Of a DNA stretch of 64,000 bases, positions 55,936 to 64,000 are shown piece after piece. The notes under the pieces are model-generated. The model saw nothing but the letters and a program-made list of their open reading frames with translations, did not search any database and was not told the origin of the DNA. Made by a program: the position numbers and the translations under genes. Source of the stretch: Bremerella cremea (GTDB lineage Bacteria; Planctomycetota; Planctomycetia; Pirellulales; Pirellulaceae); the NCBI RefSeq assembly GCF_003335505.1, contig NZ_QPEX01000010.1, positions 124,001 to 188,000 of the forward strand. Reading direction: 5' to 3'. Numbering within the stretch: the first letter of the stretch is position 1; every line of letters starts with the position of its first letter.

Positions 55936-57333
55936 TCAAGCCAGAATCGGCTGGACGACCTTCCCGTGGACATCGGTCAGGCGGAAGGCCCGGCCTTGGT
56001 GGCGGAAGGTGAGTCGTTCGTGATCGATCCCCATTACATGCATTATGGTAGCTTGCAGATCATGAATATGCACCGGCTGGTCGACAATATTGAAGCCGTA
56101 TTCGTCGGTTGTTCCCAGTGTGACTCCCCCCTTAATTCCGCCGCCAGCCATCCATACGCTGAAGCAGCGGCCGTGGTGATCACGACCGAAATTGTTGGGG
56201 CCGAGTTTGCCTTGGCAGTAGTTGGTGCGTCCAAATTCGCCTCCCCAAACCACCAACGTTTCGTCTAAGAGGCCGCGTTGCTTCAGGTCTTGAATCAATG
56301 CTGCGGCTGGTTGATCGGTCTCGCTGCACTGTGTTTTTATGCTGCTGGGCAAGCCACCGTGATGATCCCAACCTTGATGATAGAGTTGGATGAAGCGGAC
56401 GTTCTTTTCCGCCAGACGCCGCGCCAGCAGACAGTTCGCGGCGAACGATCCTGGCTTGCGGGAATCGGGCCCGTACATTTCCAGTACATGCTCTGGCTCG
56501 GTAGTTAAATCGGTCACTTCAGGAATCGAGGCCTGCATCCGGAAGGCCAACTCGTATTGGCGAATGCGGGTATCGACCAGCGCATCGGCCGGTTGTAGCC
56601 GATGCAGCGCATCTAATCTAGCCAAGGCTTTCTCGCGGCTGGCCCGATCGACCCCGGCGGGGCTATTTAAATACAACACCGGGTCGTCGCCGCTACGGAA
56701 TTGGACACCTTGATGGTGGGAAGGTAGAAAACCGTTGCCCCACAACCGCGCAGCCAAAGGTTGGCCTCCCTTGTTGGCGGTGACCAGTACCACAAACGCC
56801 GGGAGATTGTCGTTCTCGGTGCCGAGCCCGTAGCTCAACCACGAACCAATGCAAGGTCGGCCAGGGATTTGCGAGCCGGTTTGCACGTAGGTTACGCCTG
56901 GCCCATGATTGATGGCCTCGGTATTGACCGAGCGAATCACGCTGATTTCGTCGGCAACCTTGGCGGTGTGCGGTAACAGTTCGCTCATCCAGGTACCAGC
57001 TTGACCATGCCGAGCGAACTTAAACGGCGAGCCGACCAGCGGCAAGCTCGATTGATTACCACTCATCCCGGTCAGGCGCTGCTCGCCTCGGACCGAGGGC
57101 GGCAATTGCTGGCCATGCTTTTGATTGAGAACCGGCTTGTAGTCAAACAAATCAAGCTGCGACGGACCGCCAGCTTGAAACAGGAAGATCACCCGTTTCG
57201 CCTTGGGCGTATGGTGCAGATTAGTCAGCACCCCGGAAGCTGCTTCGCTTTCGGCGGAAAGCAGTTGTCCCAGCGCTAAGCCACCTAATCCCCAAGCAGA
57301 CGATTGCAGCAATTGCCGACGTGTTACCATCAT
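55936..57333 (-). CDS. Tat-exported DUF1501 protein
   Basis: This 465-residue protein has a twin-arginine signal (TRRQLLQSSAWGLGGLALG). DUF1501 segments include KRVIFLFQAGGPSQLDLFDY, FIQLYHQGWDHHGG, VWGGEFGRTNYC and GRDHHGRCFSVWMAGGGIKG; these His and Asp residues suggest a sulfatase/phosphatase-like metal site. Function is not established. It lies 14 bases after the DUF1549/DUF1553 gene, its standard partner, and is the last gene of that operon. Confidence 0.94.
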   Translation of the reverse strand: MMVTRRQLLQSSAWGLGGLALGQLLSAESEAASGVLTNLHHTPKAKRVIFLFQAGGPSQLDLFDYKPVLNQKHGQQLPPSVRGEQRLTGMSGNQSSLPLVGSPFKFARHGQAGTWMSELLPHTAKVADEISVIRSVNTEAINHGPGVTYVQTGSQIPGRPCIGSWLSYGLGTENDNLPAFVVLVTANKGGQPLAARLWGNGFLPSHHQGVQFRSGDDPVLYLNSPAGVDRASREKALARLDALHRLQPADALVDTRIRQYELAFRMQASIPEVTDLTTEPEHVLEMYGPDSRKPGSFAANCLLARRLAEKNVRFIQLYHQGWDHHGGLPSSIKTQCSETDQPAAALIQDLKQRGLLDETLVVWGGEFGRTNYCQGKLGPNNFGRDHHGRCFSVWMAGGGIKGGVTLGTTDEYGFNIVDQPVHIHDLQATIMHVMGIDHERLTFRHQGRAFRLTDVHGKVVQPILA

Positions 57334-57347
57334 GACTTCATTCCTTG

Positions 57348-60300
57348 TTACCGACGCGTCACACAGCCGTCGAAATTCATCACCATATTGGCCACCACGG
57401 TTAACGCCGCCAACTCGGCCGAGGGAAGCTTCTCTGGCACTTTAGCCTCGCCAACCGTCAGCAGCTTACCAGCATCGTCAGGCATTTCTTGAAAGTGGGC
57501 CAACTGCTCTTGATGAAGCTGAAGCAAGATGGCCAGTTCCTGTTCGGTTGGCTGGCGACTGGTCAGCATCCTAAAGAGCCGCTTCACGCGTGTTTCGTCG
57601 GTATCCCCTTCTTCCGCCTGCTCCAGAAGCCGAGCGGCCAGCATTTTGGCGGCTTCCACATACTGGGGACCATTCAGCAGTACCAACGCTTGAAGTGGAG
57701 ACGACGTTCGTTCGCGTTTCAACTGACAGACGTCCCGCTTCGAGGCATCGAAAGTCATCAGCGCTGGCGCCGGGCTGGTTCGCTGCCAGTAGGTGTACAA
57801 CGAGCGACGATACAGGCCTTTGCCGTGATCGTGCGGAATCGGTTTAAAGCTGCTGGCAACTTCGTACGGCTTCGCTGGCGGGCCGCCGATTTTTTCAACC
57901 AGCAACCCGCTGGCGAAAAGAGTGTTATCGCGTACCATCTCGGCAGACATGCGGAACTTGCCCGCCCGCGCAAGCAGCTTGTTCTCGGGATCGCGGTTGA
58001 GCATCTCGGAACTGACCTCCGATGCCTGGCGATAGGTGGACGAAGTGACAATCTGCCTCATCAAACGCTTCACATCCCAGCCATGTTCGATAAAGTCGGC
58101 AGCCAGCCAATCCAATAATTGGGGGTGAGTTGGCGGTGATCCTTGGTTTCCGAAATCTTCCGGCGTACGAACCAGCCCTTCGCCCATGAGCAATTGCCAA
58201 TAGCGATTTACGGCCACCCGCGCGGTTAGGGGATTTTTGGCGTCCACCATCCATTTGGCCAGCCCCAGCCGATTGTTGGGCCACTGCTGGGCAAAACCGG
58301 GCAATGCCTCTGGGGTTTTCGGTAAGACCTCGTCGGTCGGGGCATCGTACGCGCCGCGCGCCAGCAAGTAGGTTGGCCGCGGTTGGTCGAGTTCCCGCAT
58401 GACCATGATTTCCTGAGCCCGGTCGTAGGCGTCGTTTCGTTCTTTACGAGCTTCTGCCAAGTTGGCTGCTGCCTGGGTCCATTCGTTCCGCACGCGGCGT
58501 ATCCAATAGTCTTGCCGTACCTCTGGGCTCGACTGCTTGTTATTGAGCAAAGCAATTTCGGCGGGGGTCAGTTCGTAATCGTAAACCGCGAACTCATCAA
58601 CTTGGCCATCGGTAAAGCCACGGTCGCGGAATCGTTCGCCAATCGCAATATTATCTTGCCCACCTCCGGTGATTTGCTTGGTGAGCTTGTCGCGAATGAT
58701 CCCGACTTTGGCAGGCTTGCCATCGACAAAAATCCGCAGGCCATCGGCTCGGCTGGAACCATCGTAGGTGACCGTCACATGCTGCCACTTATTAAGCGGG
58801 ACTTGATCGGTCGCTTTGATGCTGATCGCATTGCCAGGCCAGAAGTGAATAAGCGACCATTTCAATCGCCCATCTTCCAGCAGCAGTTCATAGCCCCGGC
58901 TGGCCGCATCGGTCCAGGCCCGCGAGCGGTGGAAAATGACGGCCCGCTCTTTGACGTCCGGGGTCTTAATCCACAGATCGACCGAGAACGGTTGATTTCG
59001 CAGGAAGTTGCCTGACTTCAAGTTGATTGCATCGTCGCCGGTCAACTCAATCGCTTGCCCTTTCGGGCCGAGCGTTGCTCGATTTCCCCCGACGTTTCCT
59101 TCGTCGAACGATAACGCCTCGGCCGGCTTAGGGTGCGGAATGGTCATGCCAGCGGCATGGGTCGTGGCGACCAGATGTTTGTACAACGCCGCTTGCTCGG
59201 CCTCTAGGGAGGCGACTTCTGCATCAAGCTCGTCGAGATTCGCTTGTTGCTCTTCGTCGGTCAGCAGGAGCGTTGGCGTGGGAATCGAGGAAGTGAAATA
59301 CGAGTAAAGCCCCGCCTCGTCGACGTTGTTGAAGTAAGCAAACAATTGATAATATTCCCGCTGGCTGAGCGGGTCGTACTTATGGTCGTGGCAACGAGCA
59401 CACTCCATGGTCAGGCCGAGAAACGCGGTAGCCACGGTTTGTGCCCGGTCGGCAACGTATTCCACCCGGAACTCTTCCGGGACGCTTCCCCCTTCGACTT
59501 TCTGCGGATGAAGTCGACAGAAGGTTGTGGCGAGGATGGAATCTTGGTTGGCGTCGGGCAGCAAATCACCGGCGATCTGCTGCGTGAGAAACTGGTCGTA
59601 CGGCATGTTCGCATTGAGCGAGCGAATCACCCAGTCGCGCCACGGCCATACAAACCGGCCCCGATCGACCTGGTAGCCATAGGTATCACTGTAGCGGGCC
59701 GCGTCTAACCACTCGGCGGCCAGCCGTTCGCCATAGCGAGGCGAAGCCAACAAACGGGTCACGTTGGCCTGGTAGTTTTCTTCGCTGGGATCGGCCAGAA
59801 AGGCATCGAGTTCTTCCAACGTGGGAGGCAGCCCATTGAGATCGAAGGAGAGCCGGCGTAATTGACGCCACGGCTGGGCAGGCGGGCTCGGGCTGACCCC
59901 CTCTTGCCGCAACTTGGCGAGAACGAACTTATCGATCTCGTTTCGCGACCAGTCGTCATCCTCGAGCTGAGGAACCGCTGGCTTGGTGATGGGGCGGAAC
60001 GCCCAATGTTGATCGTACTTCGCCCCTTGGGCAATCCACTGCCGAATTAACTCGATCTCTTCCGCAGAAAGACTTCGATTCGAGTCGGCAGGGGGCATTC
60101 GATCACTGGGATCGGTCGAACTGATGCGGGCAAACAGTTCGCTGTTGGCAGGATCACCGGGCACAATCGAAGCTTCGTGTGCGCTCTCTTCCTCATCAAG
60201 CCGCAAATCGGCCTCACGTCCATCGGCATCGGGGCCGTGGCAATGAAAACAGCGATCGGATAGCAAAGGGCGAATTTGCGTGGCGAAATCGATGGGTTCT

Positions 60301-60380
60301 TCCGCACGAAGACCATGCGTCAGAAGTGTCATCAAGACCAGCACCAAAAGCGTTCGCGAAGGAAATCGTTGGCTGAGCAT
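57348..60380 (-). CDS. Planctomycete cytochrome-c / DUF1549 / LamG / DUF1553 protein
   Basis: This 1010-residue secreted protein begins with a signal peptide (LLVLVLMTLLTHGLRA). A PSCyt1 haem domain follows (SDRCFHCHGPDADG, CXXCH near residue 43), then DUF1549/PSCyt2 from about residue 140 (EIDKFVLAKLRQEG, RRLSFDLNGLPPT) with another CXXCH-like site (MECARCHDHKYDPLSQ), a LamG/concanavalin-like domain at about 440-600 (QPFSVDLWIKTPDVKERAV), and DUF1553 at the end (AVNRYWQLLMGEGLVRTPED). LamG suggests binding of a glycan. Its role with the DUF1501 partner is unproven but recurrent in the phylum. Confidence 0.94.
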   Translation of the reverse strand: MLSQRFPSRTLLVLVLMTLLTHGLRAEEPIDFATQIRPLLSDRCFHCHGPDADGREADLRLDEEESAHEASIVPGDPANSELFARISSTDPSDRMPPADSNRSLSAEEIELIRQWIAQGAKYDQHWAFRPITKPAVPQLEDDDWSRNEIDKFVLAKLRQEGVSPSPPAQPWRQLRRLSFDLNGLPPTLEELDAFLADPSEENYQANVTRLLASPRYGERLAAEWLDAARYSDTYGYQVDRGRFVWPWRDWVIRSLNANMPYDQFLTQQIAGDLLPDANQDSILATTFCRLHPQKVEGGSVPEEFRVEYVADRAQTVATAFLGLTMECARCHDHKYDPLSQREYYQLFAYFNNVDEAGLYSYFTSSIPTPTLLLTDEEQQANLDELDAEVASLEAEQAALYKHLVATTHAAGMTIPHPKPAEALSFDEGNVGGNRATLGPKGQAIELTGDDAINLKSGNFLRNQPFSVDLWIKTPDVKERAVIFHRSRAWTDAASRGYELLLEDGRLKWSLIHFWPGNAISIKATDQVPLNKWQHVTVTYDGSSRADGLRIFVDGKPAKVGIIRDKLTKQITGGGQDNIAIGERFRDRGFTDGQVDEFAVYDYELTPAEIALLNNKQSSPEVRQDYWIRRVRNEWTQAAANLAEARKERNDAYDRAQEIMVMRELDQPRPTYLLARGAYDAPTDEVLPKTPEALPGFAQQWPNNRLGLAKWMVDAKNPLTARVAVNRYWQLLMGEGLVRTPEDFGNQGSPPTHPQLLDWLAADFIEHGWDVKRLMRQIVTSSTYRQASEVSSEMLNRDPENKLLARAGKFRMSAEMVRDNTLFASGLLVEKIGGPPAKPYEVASSFKPIPHDHGKGLYRRSLYTYWQRTSPAPALMTFDASKRDVCQLKRERTSSPLQALVLLNGPQYVEAAKMLAARLLEQAEEGDTDETRVKRLFRMLTSRQPTEQELAILLQLHQEQLAHFQEMPDDAGKLLTVGEAKVPEKLPSAELAALTVVANMVMNFDGCVTRR

Positions 60381-60522
60381 CGTTTGCCGCGGAAGGAGAA
60401 TAGAAGGGATCTACCATTAAACAAATGGCAAATCGGGCAGGAAGCATCAGCCTAGCATCCTTCTCTCGCCGATTCAAGCAAATCGCGAGCTTGGCCCCCC
60501 AGATTGGCGTGCAATGGCCCGC

Positions 60523-60711
60523 TTAGAATTGTTTGGCAGCCAGGATCACGACGCCAAATAGGCCAGCTCCCCCCACAATCAGCATGCCAAGCGTGCCGAA
60601 GAAAATGGGAATGGCGTTATCTGGTCGTTGCTTTTCCGCAACCCACCAAGCACCGGGGAACCCACCGGCGAAAGCGACCATCGAGAGTAGAAGTAGCAGC
60701 AAGTCTTGCAT
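60523..60711 (-). CDS. Small hypothetical membrane protein
   Basis: This 62-residue protein has two membrane spans (LLLLLLSMVAFAGGF and the C-terminal GTLGMLIVGGAGLFGVVIL). ATG 60711 with AGGAAA upstream is preferred over a longer frame to 60774. No family recognised. It stands between the DUF1549/1553 operon and the divergent NHL gene. Confidence 0.6.
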   Translation of the reverse strand: MQDLLLLLLSMVAFAGGFPGAWWVAEKQRPDNAIPIFFGTLGMLIVGGAGLFGVVILAAKQF

Positions 60712-60938
60712 GACAAGTTTTCCTAGATTCCCGTTTGAGGAGTTTAGGATAATTGGGAAGACCGCTGAATGCAATCATTCCGCGCAATGAGATCGGAGGA
60801 AAGTGTTTGCTTGAGGCGCAAATTGGGCATAGAACTTGAAATATCGTCATTTCCCGTCTTCGGAATCGTCCGGACGGCCCCCATCTTTGCCCCCTGGGGC
60901 AAGGCACTTCCTACCCTTCTCTTATCGAGTTTACCCCA

Positions 60939-62021
60939 ATGCCTACAAGACGCGAAGTAATTTTGGCGGGCTCGTCGCTTGCCTTGGCTGCCACTGCTGG
61001 GCTTTTTCCTTCCCCTGCGGTCCATGCCTCTGACAAATCGGGCAACCGAAAACAGATAGGCCCGGAAGGCTATCAGTTCGAGGTGACCCACGACTTTCCC
61101 CAACTGCCAAGTAAGTATACCTGGCAAACAACCCACAACGTTGCCGTCGACCGCGACCACAATTTATACGTGATTCACGAAGGAGATCCGACACAAAAAG
61201 ACCACCCCTCGATCTTCGTTTTCGATAGCGACGGCAAGTTCATCCGCGCGTTCGGCCAACAATTTCAAGGCGGAGGACACGGAATCGAAGTTCGCCAGGA
61301 AGGCAACGACGAGTTTCTTTACGTGTGCGCCTACCAACAGGTCAAATCGTTCGCCAAGCTCACCAAAACGGGGGAAACCGTCTGGCAGAAGTATGCCCCC
61401 ATGGAATCAGGCATTTATGCGGAAGGCGAAGCGACCGACCCGAAAAAAGTTTGGGGACGAGATCGTTTCATGCCGACCAACTTCGCTTTTCTCGACGACG
61501 GTGGCTTCCTACTGGCGGACGGCTATGGATCGTTCTTCATTCATCAGTACGATGCCGATGCCAACTGGAAAGCGAAGTTCGGCGGTCCGGGCGATGGGCA
61601 AGGCACTTTCAATACGCCGCACGGGCTATGGATCGATCGCCGCGATTCGGCCAACCCTAAGCATGTTGTCTGCGACCGAGCCCACGATACGCTGCAGGTC
61701 TTCGATAAGGATTGGAACTACCAGAAGACAATCAGCGGCTTCGGGCTGCCGGCTAATCTGGATACTTGGAACGACTTGATGCTGGTGCCGGAACTGAAGG
61801 CCCGCTTGTCGATTGTTGACCAAGATTACAACGTCGTTGCGCAGTTGGGTGATGATGTCGCCCGGCTGAGCAGCATTCAACAATTACGGGCCCAACCAAA
61901 ACAGTGGCACGAAGGCAAGTTTGTTCATCCGCACGACGCTTGCTTTACCCCAGCAGGCGACATCTTTGTGGCTGAATGGGTTTCCACTGGTCGCATCACC
62001 AAACTAAAGCGATTGGCTTAA
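60939..62021 (+). CDS. Secreted NHL/6-bladed beta-propeller protein
   Basis: This 360-residue protein has an exported N-terminus (TRREVILAGSSLALAATAG), probably Tat. NHL-type blades follow (NVAVDRDHNLYVIHEGD, IFVFDSDGKFIRAFG, FNTPHGLWIDRRD, PHDACFTPAGDIFVAEW). Such propellers bind ligands or partners; catalytic activity (peptidyl-glycine lyase- or SMP30-like) cannot be seen. It converges with the PQQ propeller gene, with a terminator between. Confidence 0.88.
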   Translation: MPTRREVILAGSSLALAATAGLFPSPAVHASDKSGNRKQIGPEGYQFEVTHDFPQLPSKYTWQTTHNVAVDRDHNLYVIHEGDPTQKDHPSIFVFDSDGKFIRAFGQQFQGGGHGIEVRQEGNDEFLYVCAYQQVKSFAKLTKTGETVWQKYAPMESGIYAEGEATDPKKVWGRDRFMPTNFAFLDDGGFLLADGYGSFFIHQYDADANWKAKFGGPGDGQGTFNTPHGLWIDRRDSANPKHVVCDRAHDTLQVFDKDWNYQKTISGFGLPANLDTWNDLMLVPELKARLSIVDQDYNVVAQLGDDVARLSSIQQLRAQPKQWHEGKFVHPHDACFTPAGDIFVAEWVSTGRITKLKRLA

Positions 62022-62031
62022 AGCATCCACG

Positions 62032-62067
62032 AAAAACGCCTCAAGGACATGGGCTTCCTTGAGGCGT
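62032..62067 (-). terminator. Rho-independent terminator of the PQQ propeller gene
   Basis: A perfect 12-bp stem (ACGCCTCAAGGA / TCCTTGAGGCGT) with an 8-base loop is followed on the minus strand by T5. It lies 20 bases after the stop of the 62088-63491 gene and close to the end of the convergent NHL gene. Confidence 0.9.
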
Positions 62068-62087
62068 GCTCGTTATTAGCAGAGGCT

Positions 62088-63491
62088 TTATTTGGCGTAT
62101 TTTTGCTCGATGCAGTACAGGTGCTTCGCGCCGCGCAGGAAAAGCTGATCGCCACTGAAGGCCAGAGAGGCATCGATTCCTTCGTCGATTTGATTGGTGG
62201 CCAATACTTTGAATTCCGGCCCGGCATCTAGCACGATGGTGGTTCCATCTCGATCCGAGACGTAAACCTTGCCGTCGGCGGCAACCAGCGAAGAATAAAG
62301 CGTCGATGCTTCCGGCAACCGTTGTGGTCCGTAAATGGTTTCGCCGGTCTTGGCATCTAAACAATAGACGATCCCGTTACGGTCCTTTGTGACATAAAGC
62401 TTGTCATTGTAAAGAGTCGCCGAGGCAATGTAGGGGCCGACGTCGTTGCGGCTCCAAACGATTGCGTCGTCGCTTTTGGTCACGTCTCCTTGGGCACTCA
62501 GCTTGATCGCATAGATAGCGTAACCACGATACCCGGTCATGCAGATCGCCATATCGTTGTAGATGATGGGGGTGGGAATTGGATTGGTGGCTTGTCCGCC
62601 GCATTCCCACAGGAGTTCGCCCGATTTCAGATCGTAACTTCGCACCCGCGTTGTCCCGTTCAAGATAACCTGGGTTTGGCCGTTGTACTGGGTGACTACC
62701 GGAGTTGCCCAGCCGGTCACTTCGTCTCGGTCCTTCTTCCAGAGGTCTTTGCCCGTTTTCGCATCGAGTGCCAGCACGAACGAATCCCCTTCGTGATCCC
62801 ACGGCACAATCACCGTATCTTGGTAAAGCGCTGGGGTACTGCCTTCGCCGAATGCATTACGCGTTTGCTGTTTGCCGAGATCACGCTCCCAGAGCAAGTT
62901 GCCATCCAAGTCGTAGCAGAAAATCCCCCGCGAGCCGAAGAACGCGATCAAGAGGTTGCCATCGGTCACGACCGAAGACGAAGCAAACGTATTGGTTCCA
63001 TGGCCTGCTTCGTGAGGCACTTGCTGGGTGGCGACCTTCGACCAGATTTTTTCGCCGGTTGTTTTGTTCAAGCAAACCACGGTGAAATCGACCGGTGTCG
63101 TAGGTGCTTCCCCCCGCCCGAAACCGCCACCTCCGCGGCCTCCTCTTCCCCCTGGCCCGCGACGAGGCGCGGCGGCTGGTTGCGGGGGTTGCTCAGGCGT
63201 AGCTTCGGCTGGCTTCTCTTCCCCAGCGACCGGAACAGCCGTTAACAGAAACAACTTCTCTCCCCAGATAATCGGAGACGAACTGCCGCTGCCAGGGACG
63301 GGGACTTTCCAGCGAATGTTTTCTTCTTCGCTCCAGTTGGTAGGTGGCTTGGCGCTGAGTGAGGTTCCGTTCACGTTCGGCCCCCGCCAATTCGCCCAGT
63401 TTTCGGGAGAAGTGTCTGCCGCCACAACGGGTTGGAAACAAAACGCTAGAGAGAGCAGCCCGCCGATGGCGATCAGGGACGAAGATTTCAT
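62088..63491 (-). CDS. Secreted PQQ-like beta-propeller protein
   Basis: This 467-residue protein has a signal peptide (SSLIAIGGLLSLAFCFQPVVA) from ATG 63491, with AAGGAAG upstream; the frame extends to 63584 without credible sequence. Propeller repeats follow (NWANWRGPNVNGTS, TGKDLWKKDRDEVTG, GELLWECGG). A low-complexity Pro/Gly/Arg insert (RRGPGGRGGRGGGGFGRG, about residues 110-135) sits within the first blades. It is a relative of the 41466-42755 protein. Likely a scaffold or binding protein in the periplasm. Confidence 0.9.
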   Translation of the reverse strand: MKSSSLIAIGGLLSLAFCFQPVVAADTSPENWANWRGPNVNGTSLSAKPPTNWSEEENIRWKVPVPGSGSSSPIIWGEKLFLLTAVPVAGEEKPAEATPEQPPQPAAAPRRGPGGRGGRGGGGFGRGEAPTTPVDFTVVCLNKTTGEKIWSKVATQQVPHEAGHGTNTFASSSVVTDGNLLIAFFGSRGIFCYDLDGNLLWERDLGKQQTRNAFGEGSTPALYQDTVIVPWDHEGDSFVLALDAKTGKDLWKKDRDEVTGWATPVVTQYNGQTQVILNGTTRVRSYDLKSGELLWECGGQATNPIPTPIIYNDMAICMTGYRGYAIYAIKLSAQGDVTKSDDAIVWSRNDVGPYIASATLYNDKLYVTKDRNGIVYCLDAKTGETIYGPQRLPEASTLYSSLVAADGKVYVSDRDGTTIVLDAGPEFKVLATNQIDEGIDASLAFSGDQLFLRGAKHLYCIEQKYAK

Positions 63492-63630
63492 AAGCGGTTT
63501 CTTCCTTGTTGGAGCGAGACAAAGTGAATCGAGGAACGTACCCAATGAAACCCGCCAGACGGGGCGAAGTTTCGTCGATTTCACAGCTTGCGCAAGTTCG
63601 TGAAGTTCATTATGGTAAGATTAATTCCCC

Positions 63631-63659
63631 TTGTCTTTTAATACTTGAACTCCTATGAT
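63631..63659 (+). promoter_or_regulatory. Promoter of the metal-binding protein gene
   Basis: TTGTCT (63631-63636) and TATGAT (63654-63659) are spaced by exactly 17 bases. Transcription would start near 63666, inside the inverted repeat that follows. Confidence 0.55.
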
Positions 63660-63660
63660 T

Positions 63661-63678
63661 GTTTTGGCAATCCAAAAC
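63661..63678. promoter_or_regulatory. Palindrome, candidate metalloregulator operator
   Basis: GTTTTGG and CCAAAAC form a perfect 7+7 inverted repeat around CAAT, at the predicted transcription start and 26 bases before the ATG. A Zur/MntR/DtxR-type repressor would be expected for a Zn/Mn uptake gene; which one is unknown. Confidence 0.55.
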
Positions 63679-63704
63679 CCGATATTTGAATACGCAAAAC
63701 AGTT

Positions 63705-64000
63705 ATGTTTCCCCGATCAATTTTCGCTCTTTTTCTTAGCCTAACCCTCGGCGGGGCACTTTTTGCTGAGGACCGAAAGCCGGTTATTGTCTGCTCGACG
63801 ACCCAGATTGCCGATTTTGCCCGTCAGGTGGTTGGCGACCGAATGGTGGTAAAGTCGGTTCTCGCTGCGGGACAAGATCCCCATCTTTACGAGAAGAAGC
63901 CTGGCGATGCCCAGTTGGTGGCGAATGCGGACTTGTGCCTTGAAAATGGTTGGCACTTGGAAGGGAACGACTGGATGCGAAAGCTGGCCGAGCAGTCGGG
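63705..64000 (+). CDS. Zinc/manganese ABC transporter substrate-binding protein, 5' part
   Basis: The first 98 codons of a ZnuA/TroA-family lipoprotein or periplasmic binding protein run off the window edge. A signal peptide (FALFLSLTLGGALFA) is followed by PVIVCSTTQIADFARQVVGD and the metal-site His in GQDPHLYEKKPGDAQLV. It would deliver Zn2+ or Mn2+ to an ABC permease. The ATG at 63705 begins within the promoter-operator arrangement described above. Confidence 0.9.
   Translation, partial: MFPRSIFALFLSLTLGGALFAEDRKPVIVCSTTQIADFARQVVGDRMVVKSVLAAGQDPHLYEKKPGDAQLVANADLCLENGWHLEGNDWMRKLAEQS

Overview
The window looks like a piece of a planctomycete chromosome, most likely from the Pirellulaceae (Blastopirellula/Bremerella-like). 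The evidence is the density of families largely confined to that phylum: planctomycete cytochrome-c proteins with DUF1549/DUF1553 or DUF1592/DUF1588 domains, each paired with a DUF1501 or DUF1552 protein; Tat-exported Gfo/Idh/MocA oxidoreductases; a cytochrome-c/SUMF1 fusion; PQQ-type and NHL beta-propellers; and LpxA.

Layout. 0-7.2 kb: a hypothetical membrane protein, a secreted oxidoreductase with a cytochrome/SUMF1 protein, and a large FAD/Fe-S dehydrogenase. 7.5-11.2 kb: an NAD salvage operon (pncB, NrtR-like Nudix regulator, pncA, NADAR) whose distal part is decaying: a kptA start is fused by deletion to an ADP-ribosylglycohydrolase end, followed by a duplicated pncA stub. A perfect inverted repeat covers the pncB promoter. 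11.2-17.3 kb: the mutagenesis cassette imuA-imuB-dnaE2, divergent from an SRAP (YedK/HMCES) gene. 17.3-20.1 kb: an accessory stretch with an ISL3-type transposase stub and three membrane proteins of unknown function. 20.1-28.4 kb: an arginine succinyltransferase operon (M20 hydrolase, astC, astA, astD, astB), divergent from a glutamate dehydrogenase that carries an intact CheY-like receiver domain at its N-terminus. The ast products feed glutamate to that enzyme, so the two transcription units form one metabolic unit. 28.5-37.4 kb: DUF1338, a second Tat oxidoreductase, then a GntR regulator, aldolase, Na+/solute symporter and FG-GAP/sialidase operon that resembles a sialic or sugar acid scavenging system. 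37.8-42.8 kb: DUF1592 and DUF1552 proteins and a PQQ propeller. 42.9-45.8 kb: glycosyltransferase, PIG-L-like protein and lpxA. 45.8-49.95 kb: a degenerate genomic island at the 3' end of tRNA-Arg(CCG), with a transposase stub, a HEPN-type protein and a frameshifted tyrosine integrase. 50.1-55.0 kb: housekeeping genes (6-pyruvoyl-tetrahydropterin synthase family, GNAT, an inactive/active M16 peptidase pair, ndk). 55.1-64 kb: GATase, DUF1501 and DUF1549/1553 pair, NHL and PQQ propellers, and the start of a Zn/Mn ABC transporter binding protein under a palindromic operator.

Most noteworthy are the receiver-glutamate dehydrogenase fusion next to the ast operon, the half-deleted NAD/ADP-ribose cluster with its operator, and the HEPN gene in the tRNA-Arg island. 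No homology search was possible, so all family calls rest on recognised motifs, length and context.
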